Source of the DNA: JAEXOD01 sp964652025
GTDB lineage: Bacteria; Bacteroidota; Ignavibacteria; Ignavibacteriales; Melioribacteraceae
Reading direction: 5' to 3'
Assembly (NCBI GenBank): GCA_964652025.1
Contig: CAZYZX010000001.1
Coordinates: 186,001 to 250,000, forward strand
Length of the DNA stretch: 64,000 nucleotides
Both the position numbers and the translations under genes were made by a program. The notes beneath the pieces are model-generated. The model was given only the letters and a program-made list of their open reading frames with translations. It was not told the origin of the DNA and did not search any database. Below are positions 52,905 through 62,644 of the stretch, piece by piece (the first letter of the stretch is position 1; every line of letters starts with the position of its first letter).

Positions 52905-54626
52905 ATGAAAAACAAAAATTTAAAGCTTTATGACGTCCCTAAAATAAATTCCATTCAAGAAATGGTTTTAAGAAGTGCAAAGCAATATTCTTCTAAGCTC
53001 GCTTTAGAAGATTTAAATAATACTCCAATTTCTAAAGTTACTTATGGCGAGCTATTAGATAAAATACTTCGATTTGGGCATTCACTTCAATTATTAGGAT
53101 TAAAGGAAAGGGCACACATTGCAGTAATAGGAGAAAATAGAGTACAGTGGGCAATAAGTTTTTTAACATGTGCATGTTTTAATTATGTTGTAGTACCAGT
53201 TGATAAAAATTTAACAGAAAACGAAATACTAAATATTATCTATGAATCTGATAGTGAAGCAGTAATTTTTTCTGAAAATTTTTGTGAATTATTCTCAAAG
53301 CCAAGTGTATCCAAAAAGTTAAAACATTTTATTTGTATGGATAATACTGTTAGCGATGAGAATTTTTTGCATATGACAGATATGATAGAGCAATCAATCC
53401 CCTTACCATTAGAAAATTTACCACAAGTTAATCCTTATGACTTATTTGAAATTATCTTTACAAGTGGTTCTTTAGGTAGAGCAAAAGGTGTAATGTTAAG
53501 CCAAAGGAATATAGCTTCTAATTTAGTAGATATGGTAAGTATGATTTTTATTTATCCGGAGGATAAATTTTTATCTGTATTACCAATGCATCATACCTAT
53601 GAATGCACATGTGGAATGATGTGTCCTTTATATTGTGGCAGCAGTGTACATTATGCAAGGTCGTTAAAAACTATTACTGATGATATTCAGAAAGTAAAAG
53701 CAACTTTAATGCTTGGGGTTCCATTATTGTTTGAAAAAATGTTTAAGAGAATAAGTAAAACAATAAAAGAAGATAAGATTAAAAGGTTAGTTGTTCCTCC
53801 ATTAGTAACCCTAACAAATTTTGCTTCATTATTGGGTTGGAAAGAATTAAAGAAGAAGGTATTTAAAGAGATGCATGAAAAGTTTGGTGGGCACTTAAGA
53901 ATATTTATTGCTGGTGGAGCAGCACCAGATCCTTTAGTAGCAAAGGGATTAAGAGAATTTGGATTTACTTTTGTTCAGGGATATGGATTAACCGAGTGTT
54001 CGCCAATTCTTGCTTTAAATAGATTAGATAATTTTAAGGATAATGCAGCTGGTATTCCTTTGCCAAATGTAGAAATAACAATTAATAATCCCGATAATGA
54101 AGGTATTGGAGAAATATGGGCAAAAGGACCAAATGTAATGTCTGGTTATTATAAAAACGAACTTCAAACAAAAGCTGCATTTGAGGATGGCTGGTTTAAA
54201 ACAGGAGATATTGGTTACATAGATAATGATGGTTTCCTTCATATTTGTGGAAGGTTAAAAAATGTAATAATTTCTAATAGTGGTAAAAATGTATTTCCAG
54301 AAGAAATAGAAGATTTGCTTAATAGAAGTTCTTTTATATTAGAAAGTGTTGTTTATGGTGAAAAGGATGTTAAGCACGATGAAATAATAGCCGCAAAAAT
54401 TGTAGTTGATGCAGAAGCAATAATACAATTAGCAGAAAATACTGATAGCAAAATAACACAAGAATTAATAAATGAAGTTATAAAAGAAGAAATTGCAAAA
54501 ATAAATAAAGAGCTACCAGGTTTTAAGCAAATAAAGAAGTATTATATTCAAGATAAAGAATTTGAAAAGACAACTACACAAAAAATAAAGAGGTATTTAA
54601 TAAATAATGCCCCAAATAATGAGTAA
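52905..54626 (+). CDS. AMP-forming acyl-CoA synthetase (long-chain fatty acid type)
   Basis: 573 aa. ATP-binding motif IFTSGSLGRAKGVMLSQ, YGLTECSP, the TGDIGYIDNDGFLHICGR motif and the C-terminal NVFPEEIEDLLN are all present, which is typical of the fatty acyl-CoA ligase clade. It probably activates fatty acids before beta-oxidation or phospholipid use, consistent with the nearby etfBA. The end (FEKTTTQKIKRY) fits the catalytic Lys region. Confidence 0.92.
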   Translation: MKNKNLKLYDVPKINSIQEMVLRSAKQYSSKLALEDLNNTPISKVTYGELLDKILRFGHSLQLLGLKERAHIAVIGENRVQWAISFLTCACFNYVVVPVDKNLTENEILNIIYESDSEAVIFSENFCELFSKPSVSKKLKHFICMDNTVSDENFLHMTDMIEQSIPLPLENLPQVNPYDLFEIIFTSGSLGRAKGVMLSQRNIASNLVDMVSMIFIYPEDKFLSVLPMHHTYECTCGMMCPLYCGSSVHYARSLKTITDDIQKVKATLMLGVPLLFEKMFKRISKTIKEDKIKRLVVPPLVTLTNFASLLGWKELKKKVFKEMHEKFGGHLRIFIAGGAAPDPLVAKGLREFGFTFVQGYGLTECSPILALNRLDNFKDNAAGIPLPNVEITINNPDNEGIGEIWAKGPNVMSGYYKNELQTKAAFEDGWFKTGDIGYIDNDGFLHICGRLKNVIISNSGKNVFPEEIEDLLNRSSFILESVVYGEKDVKHDEIIAAKIVVDAEAIIQLAENTDSKITQELINEVIKEEIAKINKELPGFKQIKKYYIQDKEFEKTTTQKIKRYLINNAPNNE

Positions 54627-54641
54627 AATTTATAAAAATTT

Positions 54642-54670
54642 TTGTTAAAATTAAATAACTTTAGTAAATT
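54642..54670 (+). promoter_or_regulatory. Candidate promoter before proline dehydrogenase
   Basis: TTGTTA (54642-54647) and TAAATT (54665-54670) are 17 bases apart in the 104-base gap before the GTG at 54731. A small inverted repeat AAAGAC/GTCTTT (54678-54695) lies in the leader and could be regulatory. Confidence 0.35.
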
Positions 54671-54730
54671 TACATAAAAAGACAATCAAGTCTTTGTAAT
54701 TTATAACGAGGATAAACAAAAGGTGATAAT

Positions 54731-55630
54731 GTGGACGCATTAAATCGAGTTATAGTAAAATTTGTTAAGTTATTACCCAAATCTGTAGTTTTTATTTTTG
54801 CTAAAAAATATATAGCAGGTACAAAATTAGAGGATGCTATAAGAGTTGTAAAAGAGCTAAACGCTAAAGGCATAGTAGCAACAATGGATGTTTTGGGTGA
54901 AGCGATAAGTAACAAAAAGGAGGCTGAAGAAGCAAAAAAAGATTGCCTAATGGTTTTAGATGCTATTAAAGTAAATAATTTAAATGCTAATTTATCCGTA
55001 AAACCTACTCAATTAGGTTTAGTAATTGATCCGGATTTTTTTTATACTCAAATTTGTGAGATTTTGGATAGAGCAAAAAAGTATAATAATTTTGTAAGAA
55101 TTGACATGGAAGATAGTTCTGTAACTACAGCTACTATTGAAATGTTCAATAAAATTAGAGAAAAATACGATAACGTAGGTATTGTAGTACAAGCATATTT
55201 ACATAGAACCTATGATGATGTTGCAAAATTAAACAAAAATGGAACAAATTACAGGTTGTGTAAAGGAATTTACATTGAACCTGCTGAAATAGCTTATAAA
55301 GGTAAACAAGAAATTAGAGATAATTATTTGAAAATTTTAGAAAAGATGCTTGATGATGGTAACTATGTAGGTATAGCTACTCATGATGAATATTTGATAA
55401 AAGAAGCTTATAAGATGATTGAAAGAAAGGGTATAGATAAGTCTAAGTTTGAATTTCAAATGTTATATGGTGTTACCGAGCACTTAAGGGATAAGATAAA
55501 TAAAGATGGATATAAAATAAGAATATACGTTCCTTTTGGAGAGCAGTGGTATGCATATTCCATTAGAAGGTTACAAGAAAATCCAAACATGGCATGGTAC
55601 ATAACAAAAAGTTTATTTAGTTTTAAATGA
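54731..55630 (+). CDS. Proline dehydrogenase (monofunctional, PutA-type barrel)
   Basis: 299 aa. FAD-dependent oxidation of proline to pyrroline-5-carboxylate at the membrane. Motifs visible: LSVKPTQLGL, FVRIDMEDSS, VQAYLHRT, YRLCKGIY, IATHD and the substrate-binding YSIRRLQENPNM. GTG start behind AAAGGTG. The 4-base overlap with tsaD (ATGA) indicates co-translation. No P5C dehydrogenase is seen in the window. Confidence 0.93.
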   Translation: MDALNRVIVKFVKLLPKSVVFIFAKKYIAGTKLEDAIRVVKELNAKGIVATMDVLGEAISNKKEAEEAKKDCLMVLDAIKVNNLNANLSVKPTQLGLVIDPDFFYTQICEILDRAKKYNNFVRIDMEDSSVTTATIEMFNKIREKYDNVGIVVQAYLHRTYDDVAKLNKNGTNYRLCKGIYIEPAEIAYKGKQEIRDNYLKILEKMLDDGNYVGIATHDEYLIKEAYKMIERKGIDKSKFEFQMLYGVTEHLRDKINKDGYKIRIYVPFGEQWYAYSIRRLQENPNMAWYITKSLFSFK

Positions 55631-56628
55631 TAATATTAGGAATAGAAAGTTCATGCGATGAAACATCTGTTGCAATAATACAAGATGATAAAGTATTAAG
55701 CAATTTAATATCATCGCAAGATGTACATAAAAAATTTGGTGGAGTTGTGCCCGAGCTATCAAGTCGGGCACACTTGCAATTAATACATCCATTAGTTAAA
55801 AAGGCTATAGAAGAATCTGAAGTAAAATTAAATGATATAGATTTAATAGCTGCAACTGCTGGTCCGGGATTAATTGGAGCGTTATTAGTTGGTTTAACAT
55901 ATGCAAAGGGATTAGCATATTCATTACAAAAGCCATTTGTTCCAGTAAATCATGTCGAAGGGCATATATTTAGTGGATTTTTAAATGAAGATAAACCAGA
56001 ATTTCCATATTTATGTTTAGCTGTTTCTGGTGGGAATACTTTATTATTATTGGTTGAAAGCGATACTAATATAATTAAGCTTGGTGGAACAATAGATGAT
56101 GCTGTTGGAGAGGCATTTGATAAAGTATCAAAATTAATTGGTTTAGGTTATCCTGGTGGACCGAAAATAGAGGAATATTCTAAAAAAGGGGATAAAAATT
56201 CAATTAATTTTCCTATTGCAAAAACTAAAAACCAGTTTGATTTTTCTTTTAGCGGCTTAAAGACGGCAGTATTAAGATATATACAAAAGGAATTTCCAAA
56301 TGGAGAAATTCCGCTTGATAAGCAGTATAATATTGCTGCTGCCTTTCAACTAACGGCCATCAAATCTTTAACAATAAATATAGAAGCTGCATTAAAAAAA
56401 TACAAAGTAAATAGTATTTCTGTTGTAGGTGGTGTTGCAGCAAATAGTTTATTAAGAGAAGAAGTGAATAATTTGAGTAAGAAATATAATATTAAAGCGG
56501 TAATACCTAAATTAGAATATTGTGGCGATAATGCAGCAATGATTGCTTACAGAGGAAAACAGTTACACTTATCAGGATATCAGTTTGACCTTAATTATAC
56601 AGCCTTTGCAAGTTTAAATTTCTATTAG
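55627..56628 (+). CDS. tsaD: tRNA N6-adenosine threonylcarbamoyltransferase
   Basis: 333 aa. Makes t6A37 in ANN-decoding tRNAs. Metal-binding H109 and H113 in NHVEGHIFSG, the ESSCDETSVAI N-terminus, AVSGGNTLLLL, GGVAANSLLR and CGDNAAMIAYRG are all canonical. The start overlaps the proline dehydrogenase stop (ATGA). Confidence 0.97.
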   Translation: MIILGIESSCDETSVAIIQDDKVLSNLISSQDVHKKFGGVVPELSSRAHLQLIHPLVKKAIEESEVKLNDIDLIAATAGPGLIGALLVGLTYAKGLAYSLQKPFVPVNHVEGHIFSGFLNEDKPEFPYLCLAVSGGNTLLLLVESDTNIIKLGGTIDDAVGEAFDKVSKLIGLGYPGGPKIEEYSKKGDKNSINFPIAKTKNQFDFSFSGLKTAVLRYIQKEFPNGEIPLDKQYNIAAAFQLTAIKSLTINIEAALKKYKVNSISVVGGVAANSLLREEVNNLSKKYNIKAVIPKLEYCGDNAAMIAYRGKQLHLSGYQFDLNYTAFASLNFY

Positions 56629-56663
56629 ATTATTATTAAATTGGTAAGTAATAATAATTTTTT
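56629..56663 (+). terminator. AT-only stem-loop with T tract after tsaD
   Basis: 9-bp stem TTATTATTA / TAATAATAA (56630-56638 with 56649-56657), a 10-base loop and six Ts. A weak intrinsic terminator is possible; the lack of G:C pairs makes this uncertain. Confidence 0.4.
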
Positions 56664-56693
56664 CTATATTTCTAATAACTTTTAATTATTTTT

Positions 56694-57707
56694 ATGATAA
56701 AAAACAGTATTAAAATTGTTGTTACTTATATTATTGCTTCATGTTTTCTTTTAGTCTTAACATTTATATATCCATATATTAAAACTACAGAAAACAATAA
56801 CACCTTAGTTATTGAAAAAGGAAGCAGTGTAAAATCAATAGCAGAATTATTATATAACAAGAAGGTTATATATAATAAAACCTATTTTTATATAATTACA
56901 TATTTAAAAAATGCAGATAAAAAATTGAAAGCTGGAATATATAGATTGCCAGAAAGGTTTAGTTATATTGATTTAGTTGATTTATTAGTTAAAGGTGAAA
57001 AGAGTGATTATATTAAAGTTACAATTCCAGAAGGGATTTTGTTGCCAGATTTAGCTGCACTCTTAAAAAATAAGATGGGACTTGATTCATCAAAAATAAT
57101 TGGTTTAGCGAATGATAAAAAGTTTATAAAATCTTTAGATCTTGATACTGAAAATTTAGAGGGTTATTTACTACCAGAAACTTATTATTTTGATAAAGTT
57201 AGCACTGAAGAACAGGTTTTGAGATTTTTAGTAAAACAAACAAAAAGTTTATTTGATAGTAGTGCTGTTAAAAAAATGAAAAATTTCAATATGAATATGC
57301 ATCAAATATTAACATTAGCTTCAATTATTGATGGGGAAAGCAATAAGTTTAATGAATTTGATAAAATATCGAGTGTGTATCATAATAGATTAAGAGCTGA
57401 GATGCCGTTACAAGCATGCCCTACAATACAATATGTTTATCGTAAGGAAAGATTAAAAAGAATTTTATTTAAGCATTTAAAAGCAGACTCTCCTTTTAAT
57501 ACATATAAAAATATGGGATTACCACCAGCGCCAATAAATAACCCAGGTAAGCAGGCAATTTATGCAGCATTAAATCCTGCTAAAACAGATTATTATTATT
57601 TTGTATTAGGTAAAGATGGAAAACATATTTTTTCTAAAACTTTAGCAGAGCACAATAAAAATGTTGAACTTTATAGGCAATCAAGAGACAAAGAGAGTGT
57701 AAATTGA
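56694..57707 (+). CDS. mltG: Endolytic transglycosylase MltG
   Basis: 337 aa. One membrane helix (about 8-28), a LysM-like region with VIEKGSSVKSIAELL, then the YceG/MltG domain with LASIIDGES (catalytic Glu about E215), VYHNRL, GLPPAPINNPG and YYYFVLGKDGKHIFSKTLAEHN. It cleaves nascent glycan strands at the inner membrane. The usually conserved Asp of the LQxDPT motif is C242 here (LQACPTIQY). It overlaps the next gene by 4 bases. Confidence 0.94.
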   Translation: MIKNSIKIVVTYIIASCFLLVLTFIYPYIKTTENNNTLVIEKGSSVKSIAELLYNKKVIYNKTYFYIITYLKNADKKLKAGIYRLPERFSYIDLVDLLVKGEKSDYIKVTIPEGILLPDLAALLKNKMGLDSSKIIGLANDKKFIKSLDLDTENLEGYLLPETYYFDKVSTEEQVLRFLVKQTKSLFDSSAVKKMKNFNMNMHQILTLASIIDGESNKFNEFDKISSVYHNRLRAEMPLQACPTIQYVYRKERLKRILFKHLKADSPFNTYKNMGLPPAPINNPGKQAIYAALNPAKTDYYYFVLGKDGKHIFSKTLAEHNKNVELYRQSRDKESVN

Positions 57708-59356
57708 AAAAGCTTATTAGTATAATTCTATTACTTATAATATATGCATGTGCAAATCAATTGCCCCCAAGTGGTGGACCAGTCGATAGAGAACCACCAG
57801 AGATAGTTAAAATATATCCTGAAGATGGTACATTAAATTTTAATGATGAATATTTCGAGTTTACTTTCAGCGAATATGTTGATAAAAGAAGTTTTATGGA
57901 TGCTTTTTTTATTTCGCCAAAAATAGATTCTAAGCTAAATTATGATTGGAGTGGCAAAAGCGTAAGAATTTATTTTGATAAAAACAAGCTTTTGAAAAAT
58001 ACAACATATTCAATTAATATTGGAACTGATTTGTTTGATTTAAATAATAGAAATAGAGCTGTAAAAAGTTACAATGTATCTTTTTCTACAGGTGATAAAT
58101 TAGATGAAGGAAGAATTTCTGGTAAAATTTATTTTAACAACGATAAAGATGTTTTTATTTTTGCTTATAAAGATAGGGGGGATACAATTAATCCAACAAA
58201 AAGTAAACCAGACTATTTAACAATGATTAACAAAGATGGTTACTATGGATTAAGTGGACTTGGGTATGGAAATTATAAAATATTTGCTTTTACTGATGAA
58301 ATGAGAGATTTATTATATAATATTGGTGAAGATAAGTATGGTGTGCCCTTTACTGATGTAAATTTAGATGAAAATAAAACTAATTTTAGCGGTGTTAATA
58401 TGATTTTATCTAAAGAGGACACACTAAATCCATCTATTTCATCAATAACAATGACTGATAAAAATCATATTTTAGTAGAATTTAGTGAATATATTGATAG
58501 TACAAATATAAAAGCAAATAATTTTTATATTATGGATTCTACAAAGAAAATTGTGTTACCAGTAAAATATCTATTTAAAAATACAAGACCAAAAACTTAT
58601 TTTATATGTTTTAATGATAGTTTAAATACATTAAATGAATATTATTTAATTGGTGAAGGATTTAAAGATTTAAGCGGGAATATATCTTTAAAGCAAGAAT
58701 TACCAATAAATGTATCTTCTCTACCAGATACAACTAAGCCTAAACTAATTAGTATTATCACAAAATATGAAAACAAAACAATAGATTTAGAAGACCCTTA
58801 TTTTATTGTTAATTTTAATGATGGAATTAACTTAGATGAAATTACGTTAAATAGTAAAGCCTATTTAAATGTAAAAGATGAGCTAAAATTAGATTTTAAG
58901 AAAATTGATGATGCTACTTTAAAAGTTGAAATAAAAAGTAAACTAAAACCAAGTAGTAAAATTAATTATAGTTATAAGGTAAATAATGTTTTAGATGCTG
59001 CAGGAAATAAATTAGACACTTTATATAAAGTTGACCTTAATACAGTAGATGACCTTATTTTTAGTGGAGTTAGTGGAAAAGTTAAAAGTTCAAAAAATAG
59101 TAAAAAGATAATAAAATTAGAGAATACAAATAATAAATATGAACAAGAATTAAAGGAGAAAAACGAATTTAATTTTACTAATGTAATGCCGGGTAAATAT
59201 ATATTATGGATTTATGAAGATAAAGACTCTAATAATGTTTATTCACCAGGGAAAGTTATCCCATATATTAAGTCAGAAAAATTTTATGTATATCCAGACA
59301 CGTTAAATTTAAGAGCTAGATGGCCAGTAGGAGATGTTGAAATTGATTTCGATTAA
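57704..59356 (+). CDS. Ig-like domain lipoprotein (SbsA-like)
   Basis: 550 aa, TTG start overlapping the mltG stop. Lipobox at C16 (IYAC). The N-terminal domain has PPSGGPVDREPPEIVKIYPEDGTLNF and FSEYVD, which match the bacterial Ig-like (SbsA) domain of Bacteroidota lipoproteins; a CarboxypepD-like fold may follow (GRISGKIYFN), then a second Ig-like region (about 240-340, ITMTDKNHILVEFSEYID) and a C-terminal domain resembling an outer-membrane-associated beta-sandwich (YILWIYEDKDSNNVYSPG-like). Function unknown. The mltG-lipoprotein-kinase order makes an envelope role likely. Confidence 0.78.
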   Translation: MKKLISIILLLIIYACANQLPPSGGPVDREPPEIVKIYPEDGTLNFNDEYFEFTFSEYVDKRSFMDAFFISPKIDSKLNYDWSGKSVRIYFDKNKLLKNTTYSINIGTDLFDLNNRNRAVKSYNVSFSTGDKLDEGRISGKIYFNNDKDVFIFAYKDRGDTINPTKSKPDYLTMINKDGYYGLSGLGYGNYKIFAFTDEMRDLLYNIGEDKYGVPFTDVNLDENKTNFSGVNMILSKEDTLNPSISSITMTDKNHILVEFSEYIDSTNIKANNFYIMDSTKKIVLPVKYLFKNTRPKTYFICFNDSLNTLNEYYLIGEGFKDLSGNISLKQELPINVSSLPDTTKPKLISIITKYENKTIDLEDPYFIVNFNDGINLDEITLNSKAYLNVKDELKLDFKKIDDATLKVEIKSKLKPSSKINYSYKVNNVLDAAGNKLDTLYKVDLNTVDDLIFSGVSGKVKSSKNSKKIIKLENTNNKYEQELKEKNEFNFTNVMPGKYILWIYEDKDSNNVYSPGKVIPYIKSEKFYVYPDTLNLRARWPVGDVEIDFD

Positions 59357-61415
59357 TTTAAATAAATTAAAAATAATAATTTTAATACTATTTGCTATTA
59401 ATATAAGTAATCTTTATGCAGATGCATTTGATAGCTTAAGGATTAAATATTACCGAGCAAGTGGAAAAGAAAAACTGGATGCTTTATATACATTAATTAG
59501 AGAAATAAAACACGATCATGTAATAGAAGCATTAACTTATGAAAATGAAGCCAATAAATTATTTGAGAAAATTGATTATCCGGAAGCTAAAGTAAAAATA
59601 TATGCTCAATTTGCGTTTTGTTATATAAATATTGCAGATTATGATAAAGCTTTTGATTTATTGCAAAAAGGATATCAAATTGCTATTGGTTTAGAGGATA
59701 AATCTGTGTTAGCAGAAGTAGAAAACAGTTTGGGTGTTGCTAATTATTTTATAGGTAACTTTTCCGTAGCTGCACAACATTTAATGAATGCTTATAAAAT
59801 AAGGAAAAATCTAAATAATAAATCAGATTTTGCAAATACAGCAAATAATCTTGGATTAGTATTTAATCAAATAAAAGAATATAATAAAGCGAAAGATTAT
59901 TTTTTTACTTCATTAGAATACAAAAAGCAAATTAATGATAAGCAAGGAGTTGTAAGAACATTATCGAATATTTGTGATACTTACTTAAAGTTAAATTTAA
60001 TAGACTCTGCCATAGTTTATTTTGAGAAAAGCTTAGAGCTAAGCAAAAAAATAAACTATTCATCGGGTATAGCAATCAGTTCAAATTTAGGTGGAAGAAT
60101 TTATACAATATCGAATAATTATAAGCTTGCATTAGATTATTACTCGCAATCGTTAAATATATACAAAGCGCGTGGTGAAATTAATGGAGTTTTACAGTCT
60201 GCAAATTATATTGCAGAAATATATCTTTTAATGAATAACGAATTTGAAGCATTAAAGTATTTGGATTATGCAATATCTTTGAAGAAAGGTATTAAAAAAG
60301 AACCACCATTTTTAAGAACCTATTTATTATATGCAAAATACTATGAAAAAAAAAATAATTATCAAAAAGCATATGAATACTTTAAAATTTACGACGCTCT
60401 AAAAGACACTATTTTTGATGCAAATAAAACTAGGCAAATAAGGGAACTTTCTGCTAGTTATGAATTAGAGACTAAACAAAAAGAAATTGATCTTTTAAAG
60501 AAAGATAGAATAATAGACCAGTTAGATAAAGAACGTTCACTATATATTAAGTATGTTTTAGGATTAGGTTTATTAATTTTTGCGATTATAATTTTAAGCT
60601 TACATTTAAGAAATAATACATTAATTAAAAATAGAAAAAGACTTGAAGAGTTAAATAATGAAATTAATGCTCAAAAAAATAAATTAGATGAATTAAATAA
60701 AACTCAAAATACTTTATTTAGAATAATTGCTCATGACTTAAGAAATCCATTTAATACGTTAATAGGGTTTAGTGATTATGTAATTAAAAAATGGGAAGAG
60801 TTAGATAATGAAGAAAAAAAAGGTTTAATTAATGATGTAAATTTAGTTGCAAAAAATACCTTTAATTTATTAGAAAATTTATTAGATTGGGCTGCAAGTC
60901 AAAATAAGGATAAAGAGTTGAATATTGAAGAAATTTCTGTTGAACAAAATATTAATAATATAATTAATTCCTTAGCTTATACAGCTGCAAAAAAAGAAGT
61001 TAATTTAAGCACAGAAATTAATGAAGATTATAATATTTTAACAGATAAGATTATGTTGCAAACAATTCTAAGAAATTTAATATCTAATGCTATTAAATAC
61101 ACAAAAAAGGGGGGTAATGTAATTATTAAGTTGGGTAGCTATGATGAAGAATATGTGAGTATAGAAGTTATTGATGATGGAATTGGAATGACAAAAGAAT
61201 TTATTGATAAAAAAATGAATGAAATAAATTTTGATACCACAACCGGAACTAATCATGAAAAAGGAACAGGATTAGGATTGATGTTATGTAAAGAGTTAAT
61301 TACAAAAAATAGTGGTAAGTTTTTTATAGAAAGTGAAGTGGATAAAGGTACAACAATTAAAATATTATTTCCAAAAGCTGGGTATAAGGGAGTAAATAGT
61401 AAATTACTCCCCTAA
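59334..61415 (+). CDS. Periplasmic-TPR sensor histidine kinase
   Basis: Up to 693 aa. An AGGAG (59329-59333) abuts the ATG at 59334, so the TTG at 59343 (9 bases downstream of that site) is the more likely start. A signal-peptide-like helix (12-29) is followed by about seven TPRs (50-355), a coiled coil, a single membrane helix (404-426), a second coiled coil, the HisKA box AHDLRNP (H467) and a HATPase domain (NLISNAIKYT, DDGIGM, GTGLGLML). No receiver domain or partner regulator is adjacent. It probably senses an envelope signal through its TPRs. It overlaps the lipoprotein gene by 14-23 bases. Confidence 0.9.
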   Translation: MLKLISINLNKLKIIILILFAINISNLYADAFDSLRIKYYRASGKEKLDALYTLIREIKHDHVIEALTYENEANKLFEKIDYPEAKVKIYAQFAFCYINIADYDKAFDLLQKGYQIAIGLEDKSVLAEVENSLGVANYFIGNFSVAAQHLMNAYKIRKNLNNKSDFANTANNLGLVFNQIKEYNKAKDYFFTSLEYKKQINDKQGVVRTLSNICDTYLKLNLIDSAIVYFEKSLELSKKINYSSGIAISSNLGGRIYTISNNYKLALDYYSQSLNIYKARGEINGVLQSANYIAEIYLLMNNEFEALKYLDYAISLKKGIKKEPPFLRTYLLYAKYYEKKNNYQKAYEYFKIYDALKDTIFDANKTRQIRELSASYELETKQKEIDLLKKDRIIDQLDKERSLYIKYVLGLGLLIFAIIILSLHLRNNTLIKNRKRLEELNNEINAQKNKLDELNKTQNTLFRIIAHDLRNPFNTLIGFSDYVIKKWEELDNEEKKGLINDVNLVAKNTFNLLENLLDWAASQNKDKELNIEEISVEQNINNIINSLAYTAAKKEVNLSTEINEDYNILTDKIMLQTILRNLISNAIKYTKKGGNVIIKLGSYDEEYVSIEVIDDGIGMTKEFIDKKMNEINFDTTTGTNHEKGTGLGLMLCKELITKNSGKFFIESEVDKGTTIKILFPKAGYKGVNSKLLP
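61388..61411. other. Stem-loop at the 3' end of the kinase gene, between convergent genes
   Basis: 8-bp stem GGGAGTAA / TTACTCCC with an 8-base loop, lying inside the last codons of the kinase and 10 bases from the end of the minus-strand namZ-type gene. No T tract follows directly; it could mark 3' ends of both transcripts. Confidence 0.6.
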
Positions 61416-61420
61416 TAAAA

Positions 61421-62644
61421 CTAATAAATATAATATTTTTTACTTAACTGTCTAAATTTTTCTATATCTTTATTAAGGTAATCTTTAATATCATCAAAAT
61501 TATAAGATTTTTGTAATTTTTCTCTAATAAAATTAGTGCCACAAACTTTATCAAACATATCATGTCTATTAGAAGATATTTCAAAAAAGTTTTTATCAGG
61601 ATAAAGTTTGTAATGTTCCTGCATAAAATAAAATTGAATGTCCATTAAATTAACTTTATTAAAGTCTGTTATATGGATTTGAACACCGTTGATAGTTTCA
61701 CCTTTACTAACAGCATAATAAGGTTTATAGGTAATTGGTCTAAATATTACGCCTGGTAAATTTAGGTTATTAAGATTATTAGCTAATTTAATTCCATCAA
61801 TCCATTTAGCAGCAAAAGTTTGAAACGGAATAGTATATCCAACTCCAATAGAAATAACATCAAGTTCTCCTATAATACCACTAGCAACATAATAAAATGG
61901 AGAATTTTTGTGGGGAACGTGAGGAGAAGTAGGAACCCACTCTAATCCCGTATCTTCAAAGGTCATGTCCCTTTTCCATCCTTCCATTGGCACAACGGTT
62001 AGTTCACATTTTTTATTATTTCCAAGTAAACCTTCTTCGTTAATATATTTTGCAAGTTCTCCACAAGTTAATCCATAAACGTAAGGGATCTTAAATTGGC
62101 TAACAAAAGATATGTATTTTTCTTCTGTGTAATTGCCTTCAATTCTATTCCCGCCTAATGGGTTAGGTCTATCTAAAACAACAACTTCTATGTTATTTTC
62201 TGCAGCCGCTTCCATTATTAAGCCCATTGTACTTATGTAAGTGTAAGATCTACAACCAATATCTTGGATATCATATACTAACACGTCAATGTTTTTTAAC
62301 ATATCTTTTGTTGGTTTACGAGTTTTTCCATAAAGGGAGTAAACGGGTAAATTTGTTTTGGAGTCTGTATAAAAATCTACATACTCACCAGCTGCATAAT
62401 CTCCACGAACGCCATGCTCTGGACCATAAAGTGCTACAAGTTTAAAGTCTTTTTGTTCAAATAAAATATCTATAGTTGATTTTAATTTACTATCAACTCC
62501 AGTTGGATTAGTAACTAAACCAATATTTTTACCTTTTAGGATATCAAAATTTCTCTCTCTTAATACTTCAATGCCAAGTTTTATTTTAGGTTGAGCAACT
62601 AAAACTGAGCATATTAAAAAAATAAATATAAATTTAATTTTCAT
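61421..62644 (-). CDS. Exo-beta-N-acetylmuramidase NamZ-like protein (DUF1343)
   Basis: 407 aa with a signal peptide (1-17, LVAQ). Family hallmarks: GLVTNPTGVD, LYGPEHGVRGD, VYDIQDIGCRSYTYI, VLDRPNPLGG, YGLTCGEL and YVASGIIGELDVISIGVGYT. In Bacillus and Tannerella relatives the family removes MurNAc from the non-reducing end of wall fragments, so a role in muropeptide recycling is inferred. It begins 11 bases inside the cyclodeaminase gene, an unusual operon partner. It is not next to a beta-lactamase-fold gene, although such pairing is common in other bacteria. Confidence 0.9.
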   Translation of the reverse strand: MKIKFIFIFLICSVLVAQPKIKLGIEVLRERNFDILKGKNIGLVTNPTGVDSKLKSTIDILFEQKDFKLVALYGPEHGVRGDYAAGEYVDFYTDSKTNLPVYSLYGKTRKPTKDMLKNIDVLVYDIQDIGCRSYTYISTMGLIMEAAAENNIEVVVLDRPNPLGGNRIEGNYTEEKYISFVSQFKIPYVYGLTCGELAKYINEEGLLGNNKKCELTVVPMEGWKRDMTFEDTGLEWVPTSPHVPHKNSPFYYVASGIIGELDVISIGVGYTIPFQTFAAKWIDGIKLANNLNNLNLPGVIFRPITYKPYYAVSKGETINGVQIHITDFNKVNLMDIQFYFMQEHYKLYPDKNFFEISSNRHDMFDKVCGTNFIREKLQKSYNFDDIKDYLNKDIEKFRQLSKKYYIY

